From positions 1 to 14,242 of the forward strand of contig JAFVVU010000044.1 in assembly GCA_017502065.1 (NCBI GenBank): 14,242 bases of DNA, read 5' to 3'. The position numbers were made by a program, and so were the translations under genes. The stretch's first letter is position 1, and each line of letters begins with the position of its first letter. Shown here piece after piece: positions 8,381 through 14,242 of this stretch. The notes below the pieces were generated by a model. It worked only from the letters and a program-made list of their open reading frames with translations. It did no database searches and was not told the origin of the DNA. The DNA is from Clostridia bacterium (GTDB lineage Bacteria; Bacillota; Clostridia; RUG12999).

Positions 8381-9610
8381 ATTACATATAGTGAAAGGCA
8401 AAAGGAGCTTATCGGCTTATGGAAAAGTGACAGGCTGAAGCGAATCAATATTCTTGAAGGGTCTGTCAGAAGCGGTAAAACATGGATAAGCCTTGTGGTG
8501 TGGGCACTGTGGGTTGCCGGTATGCCGGAGGATGCAAGCTTTATCATGGTTGCAAAAACCATTTCCTCACTTCGCCGTAATGTTATTGAGCTGCTGGAGC
8601 AGCTTGTAGGAGAAAAACAATTCAAATATTCACTTTCCAAAAAGGAAGGCCGCCTGTTCGGGCGGCTTGTTTATTTTGAGGGTGTAAGCGACTGCCGTGC
8701 TGAAAGCAAGATAAGGGGAATGTCGCTTTCGGGGGCATATTGCGATGAGATTACGCTTTTTAACGAGGACTTTTTTACTATGCTTTTATCAAGACTGAGC
8801 AAACCCGGTGCAAAGCTTATAGGTACAACCAATCCGGATAATCCGAATCATTGGTTCAAGAAAAAATATCTTGACCGCAAAGATGAGCTTGACCTGCTTG
8901 ATATGAAGTTTTTAATTGACGATAATCCGTTTTTGAGCCGCGATTATGTGGAAAACTTAAAAAAGGAATATACGGGTGTGTTCTATGACAGGTTTATTCT
9001 TGGGCTATGGAAAGCGGCAGAGGGCATTATATACCGTGAGTTTGCCGAGGATACGAAGAAATTTTTTGCGGACGGAAATGAGGAAATAATGCTGGCGTCA
9101 ATAGGCGTGGATTTCGGCGGAAACAAATCGGCACATGCATTTGTGTGCACGGGATTTACAAAAGGATTCCGCGAGGTTATTGTGCTTGAAGAGTTTTATA
9201 TGAAAAAGGCAGTTTCACCCGAAGAGCTTGAAAAATGTTTTGTTAATTTTGTGCGGATGTGCAAAGAAAAATATCCGGTTTATGATGTATACTGTGACAG
9301 TGCCGAAACCACACTCATTGCCGGATTTGAGGTTGCGGCGGCAAGAGCAGGGCTTGCCGTTGATGTGCGGAAAGCAAAGAAAAGCAAGGTTACGCAAAGG
9401 ATAAGATTTTTCAATATGATTATGTCGCAGGAGAGATTTAAGATAAGACGGGAGCTTGTCCATCTTATTGATGCAATTTCGGGTGCTCTGTGGGATGATA
9501 AAGGTTCGTGCGACATAAGACTTGATGACGGCACGGTTAATGTTGACTCGCTTGATGCTATGGAATATAGTGTTGAAAATTATATGGAGGATATTTTGAA
9601 TCAATTTTAA
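8381..9610 (+). CDS. Phage terminase large subunit (PBSX-like), packaging ATPase-nuclease
   Basis: This motor protein pumps DNA into the prohead through the portal and cuts it. From the ATT at 8381 it would have 409 residues. The ATPase has Walker A GSVRSGKT (27-34), Walker B ending in Asp122-Glu123 (AYCDEI) and the coupling motif GTTNP (148-152). The RNase H-like nuclease has acidic residues Asp244 (IGVDFGG), Asp306 (YCDSAE) and Asp392 (DSLDAME). The first standard start codon in frame is GTG at 8495, but it lies after Walker A, so it cannot be the true start. The segment TYSERQKELIGLWKS before it is typical of the family N-terminus. An in-frame TGA at 8363 bounds the gene on the left. Either ATT is used, or one base has been lost after ATG 8373. 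Portal follows 12 bases later. Confidence 0.9.
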   Translation: MTYSERQKELIGLWKSDRLKRINILEGSVRSGKTWISLVVWALWVAGMPEDASFIMVAKTISSLRRNVIELLEQLVGEKQFKYSLSKKEGRLFGRLVYFEGVSDCRAESKIRGMSLSGAYCDEITLFNEDFFTMLLSRLSKPGAKLIGTTNPDNPNHWFKKKYLDRKDELDLLDMKFLIDDNPFLSRDYVENLKKEYTGVFYDRFILGLWKAAEGIIYREFAEDTKKFFADGNEEIMLASIGVDFGGNKSAHAFVCTGFTKGFREVIVLEEFYMKKAVSPEELEKCFVNFVRMCKEKYPVYDVYCDSAETTLIAGFEVAAARAGLAVDVRKAKKSKVTQRIRFFNMIMSQERFKIRRELVHLIDAISGALWDDKGSCDIRLDDGTVNVDSLDAMEYSVENYMEDILNQF

Positions 9611-9622
9611 GGAGGAAATGAT

Positions 9623-10927
9623 ATGGACAGTATCAGAAGTTATTTGAAAAACGAGGGGTATAATGTTATTGACGACTCGTTTTACAGTCATATTTCAAAA
9701 TGGCTGGGGTGGTATCAGGGAAAGGTAAGCAGTTTTCACGATTATACACAGTATAACGGAAAAACAGTTGTAGCGCGCAGCAGAGCTACGCTCAGTATGG
9801 CAAAAAAGGTTTGTGAGGACTGGGCAAACCTTATTATGAACGAAAAGGTGAAAATTTGTGTCGGAAACGAATCGGCGCAGGAATTTCTTGATTCGGTGCT
9901 TGATAAAAACAATTTCAAGGTGAGGGCAAACCGCCTTACAGAAATATGCTTTGCACTTGGAACAGGTGCATTTGTTGAGTACAGGGACGGCGATGACGTT
10001 GCAATTGATTATGTTCGTGCGGATATGATATATCCGCTTGCCTGGGAAAACGGACGTGTTACCGGATGTGCTTTTGCAAGCGAGAGAATTGTGAATGGTA
10101 CAGAGTGTGTATATATGAATATACATACACAGGAAAACGGCAGATATGTTGTGAGAAACAAGCTGTTTAAAGCCGAATATTCGGGACTTACGGAAATGAA
10201 TCTGCCGGAAGGCGTTTTAGCGGAATATGAGGCAGGGGATATGCCGATGTTCCAGATTATTACGCCGAACATTGTGAATAATATTGACCTTGACAATCCG
10301 ATGGGGATTTCGGTTTTTGCAGACAGCATTGACATACTTAAAGGTATTGACCTTGTGTATGACAGCTATCAGAATGAGTTCAGGCTCGGTAAAAAGAGAA
10401 TTATTGTACCGGCAGGGATGGCGCAGATTTCGCAAGGGTCGGGATTTAATCCTTTGTTTGACGATAACGATACCGAATTTTATGCAATGACGGATAAGTC
10501 ACTTACAGATTTAAGGGAAATCAATATGGAGCTTCGTGCAGAGCCGCACGAAAAGGCTCTTCAGAAGAACCTGAATCTGCTTGCCGCAAAATGCGGACTT
10601 GGAAACGACAGATACCTCAGCAGCCGTAATGAGATAAAAACGGCAACAGAGGTTATAAGTGAAAAATCGGAGCTTTATCAGAACCTGAAAAAGCACGAGC
10701 TTGTATTTGAAAAGGCGGCTATTGATATGGCAAGGGCGGTGCTTTATCTCGGCGGCTTTGTTGATGAGGATATCAGCATTTCGTTTGATGACAGTATCAT
10801 TGAAGATACCGGTGCTGTTGCAGAGCGTGCCATGGAAGAACTGAAGAATGGGATTATTGATAAAAAGCAGTATCTTATGAGAGTGTATAATATGAGTGAA
10901 AATCAGGCGGAAAATATGGTAAAATAG
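9623..10927 (+). CDS. Phage portal protein, SPP1 gp6-like
   Basis: The portal is a ring at one vertex of the capsid through which the terminase drives DNA and to which the tail connector attaches. The 434 residues begin with a variable N-terminal helix region containing WYQGKVSSFHDYTQYNGK (about 30-47), typical of SPP1-type portals. A wing and stem region with a repeated acidic-aromatic pattern follows, then a central helix around DILKGIDLVYDSYQNEF (about 237-253). A C-terminal helical crown ends NMSENQAENMVK. The assignment rests on this pattern and on its place directly after the terminase. A strong AAGGAGGAAATGAT ribosome site (9609-9622) fixes the start. The stop is 3 bases upstream of the promoter of the inserted SGNH gene, and no MuF-type minor head gene follows. 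Confidence 0.88.
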   Translation: MDSIRSYLKNEGYNVIDDSFYSHISKWLGWYQGKVSSFHDYTQYNGKTVVARSRATLSMAKKVCEDWANLIMNEKVKICVGNESAQEFLDSVLDKNNFKVRANRLTEICFALGTGAFVEYRDGDDVAIDYVRADMIYPLAWENGRVTGCAFASERIVNGTECVYMNIHTQENGRYVVRNKLFKAEYSGLTEMNLPEGVLAEYEAGDMPMFQIITPNIVNNIDLDNPMGISVFADSIDILKGIDLVYDSYQNEFRLGKKRIIVPAGMAQISQGSGFNPLFDDNDTEFYAMTDKSLTDLREINMELRAEPHEKALQKNLNLLAAKCGLGNDRYLSSRNEIKTATEVISEKSELYQNLKKHELVFEKAAIDMARAVLYLGGFVDEDISISFDDSIIEDTGAVAERAMEELKNGIIDKKQYLMRVYNMSENQAENMVK

Positions 10928-10929
10928 TA

Positions 10930-10959
10930 TTGACATTGTATATGCTGGTATGGTAAAAT
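10930..10959 (+). promoter_or_regulatory. Strong sigma-A promoter inside the head operon, for the SGNH gene
   Basis: A perfect TTGACA (10930-10935) and TAAAAT (10954-10959) are 18 bases apart, with TGG before the -10 giving an extended -10 element. It begins 3 bases after the portal stop and ends 30 bases before the SGNH start. Confidence 0.85.
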
Positions 10960-10988
10960 GACCCTTGAAAGAAGGGGGAGGATTTCAC

Positions 10989-11717
10989 ATGAAACTTCGT
11001 GAAAAATTTATGAATTATGATGCTATGGGTGATGATAAAAACCCGATTACCATTGCATTCTTTGGTGACAGCGTTACACACGGTGCATTTGAAGGAATTA
11101 TTACACCAAATGGGTATTCCGATGTTTTTGATTATGATAAAGTATATCATAATGTTCTTAAACAGATGTTTGCTGAAATTTATCCGAGTGTGCCTGTTAA
11201 CATTATAAATGCGGGGAAATCGGGAGATAATGCAACACATTCACTGTGGCACGGGTTCCTTGACAGATTTGTACTTAACTACAATCCGGACCTTACGGTT
11301 GTCTGTTTTGCACTTAACGACAGCGGCGGCGGATTTGAGCTTGTTGAACGCTATGAAAATTCACTTCGTGAAATTTTTACAAAGCTGAAAGAAGCCGGTA
11401 GCGAGGTTATTTTTATGACACCGAATATGCAGGCAAGATATGTTACACCTGAAATGCCGGAGTTTATGCAGACTATGGCACAGAAAAACGTTGAAAGATA
11501 CGAAAGCGGCGCTATGGAAGCATATGTTGAGGCTGCTAAAAAAGTGGCGGCGGAATGCGGCGTTCCGGTTTGCGACTGCTTTGCTAAATGGAAAAAGCTT
11601 TATGCTTACGGCGTTGATACAACAAGACTGCTTGCAAACAGAATCAACCATCCGAACAGAAATATGCATATGATGTTTGCACACAGTTTGTTTGAAATGA
11701 TTATGTTTGAAGACTGA
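10989..11717 (+). CDS. GDSL/SGNH-family hydrolase carried within the phage head module
   Basis: The 242-residue protein has the SGNH blocks: FFGDSVT with nucleophile Ser28, NAGKSGDNA with oxyanion-hole Gly76, ALND with Asn110, and NRINHPN with catalytic His221. The usual Asp three residues before that His is Arg218, a departure from the standard DxxH that some relatives also show. No signal peptide or membrane segment is visible. The reaction is probably removal of acyl groups from a carbohydrate or lipid; the substrate is unknown. The start is ATG 10989 because GGGGGAGG (10974-10981) stands 7 bases upstream; an in-frame TTG at 10965 overlaps that site. It differs clearly in sequence from the SGNH protein at 6756-7379. 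Its own promoter and terminator mark it as an inserted unit, not a structural head gene. Confidence 0.85.
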   Translation: MKLREKFMNYDAMGDDKNPITIAFFGDSVTHGAFEGIITPNGYSDVFDYDKVYHNVLKQMFAEIYPSVPVNIINAGKSGDNATHSLWHGFLDRFVLNYNPDLTVVCFALNDSGGGFELVERYENSLREIFTKLKEAGSEVIFMTPNMQARYVTPEMPEFMQTMAQKNVERYESGAMEAYVEAAKKVAAECGVPVCDCFAKWKKLYAYGVDTTRLLANRINHPNRNMHMMFAHSLFEMIMFED

Positions 11718-11731
11718 TTAACTTAATAATT

Positions 11732-11764
11732 AAGGACATTTACGAAAGTAAGTGTCCTTTTTTT
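11732..11764 (+). terminator. Intrinsic terminator of the inserted SGNH gene
   Basis: AAGGACATTTAC (11732-11743) pairs with GTAAGTGTCCTT (11748-11759), 12 pairs with one G-T wobble, across a GAAA tetraloop, followed by a T run to 11764. Transcription from upstream phage genes would have to pass this site to reach the capsid genes. Confidence 0.92.
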
Positions 11765-11765
11765 G

Positions 11766-11860
11766 TGCCCCGGGCATGGCGTTAAAACTGCCTTTTATAT
11801 AGATTCTCTTGCAGTATGAGATATAAACTGCTGCCCTTTTTTGTGGCGAAACCACATATA
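11766..11860 (+). other. Structured leader between the SGNH terminator and the scaffold gene
   Basis: This stretch has no gene but several complementary segments. GGGCA (11772-11776) can pair with TGCCC (11832-11836), which is followed by TTTTTT. GCAGT (11811-11815) can pair with ACTGC (11827-11831) inside it. TGTGG (11842-11846) can pair with CCACA (11852-11856) across CGAAA. It may be a second, branched terminator or a leader RNA of the capsid genes. I did not recognise a known riboswitch. Confidence 0.35.
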
Positions 11861-11880
11861 AAAACGTTAAAGGAGGAAAT

Positions 11881-12432
11881 ATGGAATTCTTAAAAGAGGC
11901 ACTTGGAGATGAGCTTTTCGGTGCGGTTGAAGAAAAACTTGCGGGTAATGAAAATATCAAGCTGGCAAATCTTGCGGATGGCGGATATGTGAGCCGCGAA
12001 AAATATGCCGCACTTGAAAGTGAAAACGGTGCCAACAAAAAAATGCTTGAGGAGCAAAACGCCAGAATGGCGGAGTTTGACGAAATGAAATCGGCTTACG
12101 ATGCGCTTAAAGAAAAATATGATGCGGACACTGCAGGGTTTGCAAAGAAGATGGCGGAAGCGGGTAAGTCACATGCAATTGACATGGCACTTATGAGCCG
12201 CAGAGCCAAAAATATCAAAGCGGCAAAAGCACTTCTTGATATGGATAAAATTGAATATAAGGATGGAGTGCTTTCCGGATTTGATGAACAGATTGAAAGT
12301 GTTACTGCCGATAATGAATATCTTTTCGGCGACGAAATAAAGCTTTCGGGCGGAATGAGACATTCGGGTAAAAATCAGGCTTCTCATGCGTTTTTACAGA
12401 CAATTTATGAAAATCAGGCTAAAAGAAATTAG
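11881..12432 (+). CDS. Phage scaffold protein, GP20-like
   Basis: Scaffold proteins line the inside of the growing prohead and leave before DNA enters. The 183-residue, highly charged protein has a predicted coiled coil (about 41-95, rich in Glu, Lys and Ala, e.g. YAALESENGANKKMLEEQNA). It is followed by the family-typical segment SHAIDMALMSRRAKNIKAAK (about 98-117) and a stretch near 125-150 with DGVLSGFDEQI. This matches the phage minor structural protein GP20 type by pattern recall. It sits 10 bases before the major capsid gene, the normal place for a scaffold, and no prohead protease gene is present. The ribosome site AAAGGAGGAAAT ends at the start codon. Confidence 0.85.
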   Translation: MEFLKEALGDELFGAVEEKLAGNENIKLANLADGGYVSREKYAALESENGANKKMLEEQNARMAEFDEMKSAYDALKEKYDADTAGFAKKMAEAGKSHAIDMALMSRRAKNIKAAKALLDMDKIEYKDGVLSGFDEQIESVTADNEYLFGDEIKLSGGMRHSGKNQASHAFLQTIYENQAKRN

Positions 12433-12441
12433 GAGGAAAAA

Positions 12442-13587
12442 ATGAGTTATTTAAAAGATGAATTAACAGGTTTTGTGCCTGCTGAGCAGGCAAAAGAAAT
12501 TCTTGCAGGGATTGTAAGAGGATCAAGTGTTCTTCGCCTTTCAAAGGTTGAAGCAATGAATTCGGATAAAAAGAAATTTAACGTTCTTGTTGACGGACCG
12601 GGGGCTTACTGGGTTGGCGAAGGTCAGAGAATTGAAACATCGGGTGCATCATGGATTCACCCTGAAATTGAGGCTAAAAAGCTTGCGGTTATTATTCCGG
12701 TTACAAAAGAAAAACTGAACGATTCCACAATCAACGTGTTTGAAGAACTTAAACCGCAGATTCAGGAAGTGTTCTATAAAGCTATCGATAAGGCTTGCCT
12801 TTTCGGCGAAAATTCTCCGTTTGCAACTAACGTTATGGCGGCGGCAGAAGGGTCCGGTATGGTTATTAAATCAAACAGCGATATCGACCTTGCAATTTCC
12901 GATACTATGGAGGCTGTTGAAGCAAATGGTTACGAAGTAACAGGCTTTGCAGGTCATATCGGCGTTAAAAATGCACTCCGTAAATTAAGAGATGCAAATG
13001 ACGCTCCTGTTTATATTGAAGGTATCAACGAAAAAGAGCTTTATTCTCAGCCGATTGAGTTTGTTCGTAACGGTTCATGGGATAAAAACAAAGCTGATAT
13101 TATCGGCGGTGACTGGAAATACAGCATTGTTGGTATGCGCTCGGGTATTGAATTTGAAGTTCTTACTGAAGCAACTCTTCAGGGTACTCTTGATGCAGAC
13201 GGCAAACCGCTTTCTCTTGCTGAACAGGATATGATTGCTATTAAAGCTACTATGAGAATAGGTTATCTTGTTATTAAAGAAGATGCTTTTGCGGCATACA
13301 AATATGCGGCTCCCGAAATAAGACCGCTTAATGTGACATCGGTAGAAGGAACAGAAGAAGGAACTACTGTTATTACAGTAACTCCTGATGCTTCTATGGG
13401 TAACAGCCTTGTTTATAAGGTTGCCGCGTCTGCAACAGAAGTTGCATACGATGAAGATTTATCGGCATGGGATGTATTTGACGGAAGCGAAATTTCTGCT
13501 ACTGAAGGTCAGTACATTACTGTTGCTGAAACTGATATCGACGGACTTGCTAAGAAAGCCGGCAGCTGCGTTATAGTTTGCAAATAA
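12442..13587 (+). CDS. Phage major capsid protein, HK97 fold, with C-terminal extension
   Basis: This protein builds the icosahedral head. Residues 1-293 fit an HK97-type subunit: an N-terminal arm (VPAEQAKEILAGIVRGSSVLRL, about 12-33), an extended loop with GPGAYWVGEGQ (52-62), the spine-helix region KPQIQEVFYKAIDKACLFG (104-122) and the A-domain sheet around GDWKYSIVGMRSGIEFEVL (223-241). No N-terminal delta domain is present, in keeping with a separate scaffold gene. Residues about 294-381 form an extra Thr- and Val-rich, beta-predicted domain (VTSVEGTEEGTTVITVTP and onward) that may stand on the capsid surface. The ribosome site AGGAGG (12431-12436) overlaps the scaffold stop codon, so the two are tightly linked. 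The connector gene follows 12 bases later. Confidence 0.9.
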   Translation: MSYLKDELTGFVPAEQAKEILAGIVRGSSVLRLSKVEAMNSDKKKFNVLVDGPGAYWVGEGQRIETSGASWIHPEIEAKKLAVIIPVTKEKLNDSTINVFEELKPQIQEVFYKAIDKACLFGENSPFATNVMAAAEGSGMVIKSNSDIDLAISDTMEAVEANGYEVTGFAGHIGVKNALRKLRDANDAPVYIEGINEKELYSQPIEFVRNGSWDKNKADIIGGDWKYSIVGMRSGIEFEVLTEATLQGTLDADGKPLSLAEQDMIAIKATMRIGYLVIKEDAFAAYKYAAPEIRPLNVTSVEGTEEGTTVITVTPDASMGNSLVYKVAASATEVAYDEDLSAWDVFDGSEISATEGQYITVAETDIDGLAKKAGSCVIVCK

Positions 13588-13599
13588 GCAGGTGGTAAT

Positions 13600-13932
13600 A
13601 TGCAGTATGCGGATTTTACATATTACAGCGAAACCTTTGGGGGAGATTTAATCCCCCAAAGGCTCTTTGCCAGATATGAGCTTAAGGCAAGAAGCTTTAT
13701 TGATAATATTACGTTCGGGAATATAACAGCCCCGTGTGACGATAAAGTGAAAACGGCTGTTTGTGAGATGTGTGAGGCATTCTACTGTGATGACGAAAAA
13801 AAGAATATTCATTCCGAGGAGCATGACGGATACGGTATTGTTTATGAGGATGAGGACCTTGAAGAAAAGCTCGGAAGAATTGCTGAGATCTATCTTGCGG
13901 CTACCGGATATCTGTACGGAGGGATTTATTAA
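13600..13932 (+). CDS. Phage head-tail connector (adaptor) protein
   Basis: The 110-residue acidic, helical protein begins MQYADFTYYSETFGG and has the order helix (FARYELKARSFIDNI, about 23-37), helix (DDKVKTAVCEMCEAFYC, about 47-63) and helix (LEEKLGRIAEIYLAATGYLY, about 87-106). This is the layout of gp6/gp15-type adaptors that bind the portal ring and prepare it for tail joining. Position directly after the major capsid gene supports this. Bases 13634-13662 within it form a perfect 11-pair hairpin 34 bases into the gene. Its stop overlaps the next start by one base (TAATG). Confidence 0.75.
   Translation: MQYADFTYYSETFGGDLIPQRLFARYELKARSFIDNITFGNITAPCDDKVKTAVCEMCEAFYCDDEKKNIHSEEHDGYGIVYEDEDLEEKLGRIAEIYLAATGYLYGGIY
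13634..13662. repeat. Perfect inverted repeat inside the connector gene
   Basis: CCTTTGGGGGA (13634-13644) and TCCCCCAAAGG (13652-13662) are perfectly complementary across a 7-base loop. No T tract follows, so it is not an ordinary terminator. Confidence 0.85.
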
Positions 13933-14222
13933 TGATTCTTTGCGGTGATATTACGGTATATGATAATGACAGAAAAGTGCAGTACAGCGGTGTTCGTATA
14001 TGCGATAGGACAAGTCTTGAAATGAAGGAGAGAGGCGCAGTAAAATCGGGCAGTATTGTCATAAGAATTTTTGAAGATGATGTTGCCATTTCCGAGGGGG
14101 CAAGGCTTGTTACAGGTTTGTGTGGGGACGATGTGTGTCCCCCACAAGCATTTATTGTTACGGCTGTTAAGAAAAACAAAGGGATTGGGAAAGCACATTA
14201 TAAAGTGGTTGCCGAAAGGTAA
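13932..14222 (+). CDS. Small phage protein, probable head closure
   Basis: The 96-residue protein starts at the TAATG overlap with the connector gene and so is translationally coupled. It is predicted mostly beta, with alternating strands (ITVYDNDRKVQYSGVRI, GSIVIRIFEDD, AFIVTAVKKNKG, HYKVVAER). Short beta-barrel proteins in this slot often act as head-closure or stopper proteins. I do not recognise its family with certainty, so function is inferred from position and size. A bulged hairpin with GGGGAC/GTCCCC lies at 14118-14147 within it. Confidence 0.55.
   Translation: MILCGDITVYDNDRKVQYSGVRICDRTSLEMKERGAVKSGSIVIRIFEDDVAISEGARLVTGLCGDDVCPPQAFIVTAVKKNKGIGKAHYKVVAER
14118..14147. repeat. Bulged inverted repeat inside the head-closure-like gene
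   Basis: TTGTG-T-GGGGAC (14118-14129) pairs with GTCCCC-CACAA (14137-14147), with one bulged T and a 7-base loop. No T tract follows. Confidence 0.75.
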
Positions 14223-14225
14223 GTG

Positions 14226-14242
14226 ATGGATTTGATTACAGA
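14226..14242 (+). CDS. Start of next phage gene, cut by the window edge
   Basis: ATG at 14226 begins 3 bases after the previous stop, with AAAGG (14215-14219) 6 bases upstream, and reads MDLIT before the window ends. Position suggests another connector or tail-completion protein; the sequence is too short to say more. Confidence 0.5.

Noticed and set aside
8373..8438. 21-codon frame starting at ATG 8373 as a leader peptide joined to terminase by -1 frameshifting
   Set aside because: The required shift is -1 but no X XXY YYZ heptamer or following stem is apparent in the overlap; kept only as part of the start-site question.
10965..10988. TTG at 10965 as the start of the phage-borne SGNH gene
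   Set aside because: It lies upstream of and overlaps the ribosome site that serves ATG 10989, and would lie only 5 bases from the -10 box.

Overview
The window comes from a low-to-moderate GC Firmicute, most likely a gut-type member of the Clostridia. The evidence is the set of Gram-positive style genes (HPr with both His15 and Ser46, a groES-groEL pair behind a CIRCE operator, a bacterial ATP-type PfkA), strong sigma-A promoters, AGGAGG ribosome binding sites and AT-rich spacers. I cannot name the genus from sequence alone.

Housekeeping part (about 1-7450). The 3' end of an amidohydrolase gene runs off the left edge. It is followed by ptsH (HPr) with its own promoter and terminator, uvrC, a 62-residue DUF2007-like protein followed directly by pfkA under a shared promoter, and a terminator that also receives a convergent small Xre-type helix-turn-helix gene. 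On the minus strand lie groEL and groES behind CIRCE, and a GDSL/SGNH hydrolase with a consensus promoter and terminator.

Phage part (about 7542 to the right edge, all on the plus strand). A ParB-like protein is followed by a terminase large subunit, an SPP1-type portal, a second SGNH hydrolase with its own promoter and hairpin terminator, a GP20-type scaffold, an HK97-fold major capsid protein with a C-terminal extension, a head-tail connector, a small head-closure-like protein, and the first codons of another gene. This is a DNA packaging and head-assembly module of a prophage or domesticated phage-like element. It abuts host genes, and no integrase, repressor or small terminase is visible. 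The ParB-like protein sits where a small terminase normally would, and the SGNH hydrolase sits where a MuF-type minor head protein often would.

The points most worth a second look are: (1) the self-contained SGNH hydrolase unit inside the head operon, which looks like a moron; (2) two genes, the terminase and the small Xre gene, whose only well-placed start is an ATT codon with a Shine-Dalgarno sequence at the right distance, or which each carry a small lesion at the start; (3) the ParB-like protein with an altered nucleotide-binding motif and an operator-like repeat array at its promoter; (4) two coding hairpins with G/C-run stems and 7-nt loops in consecutive head genes.
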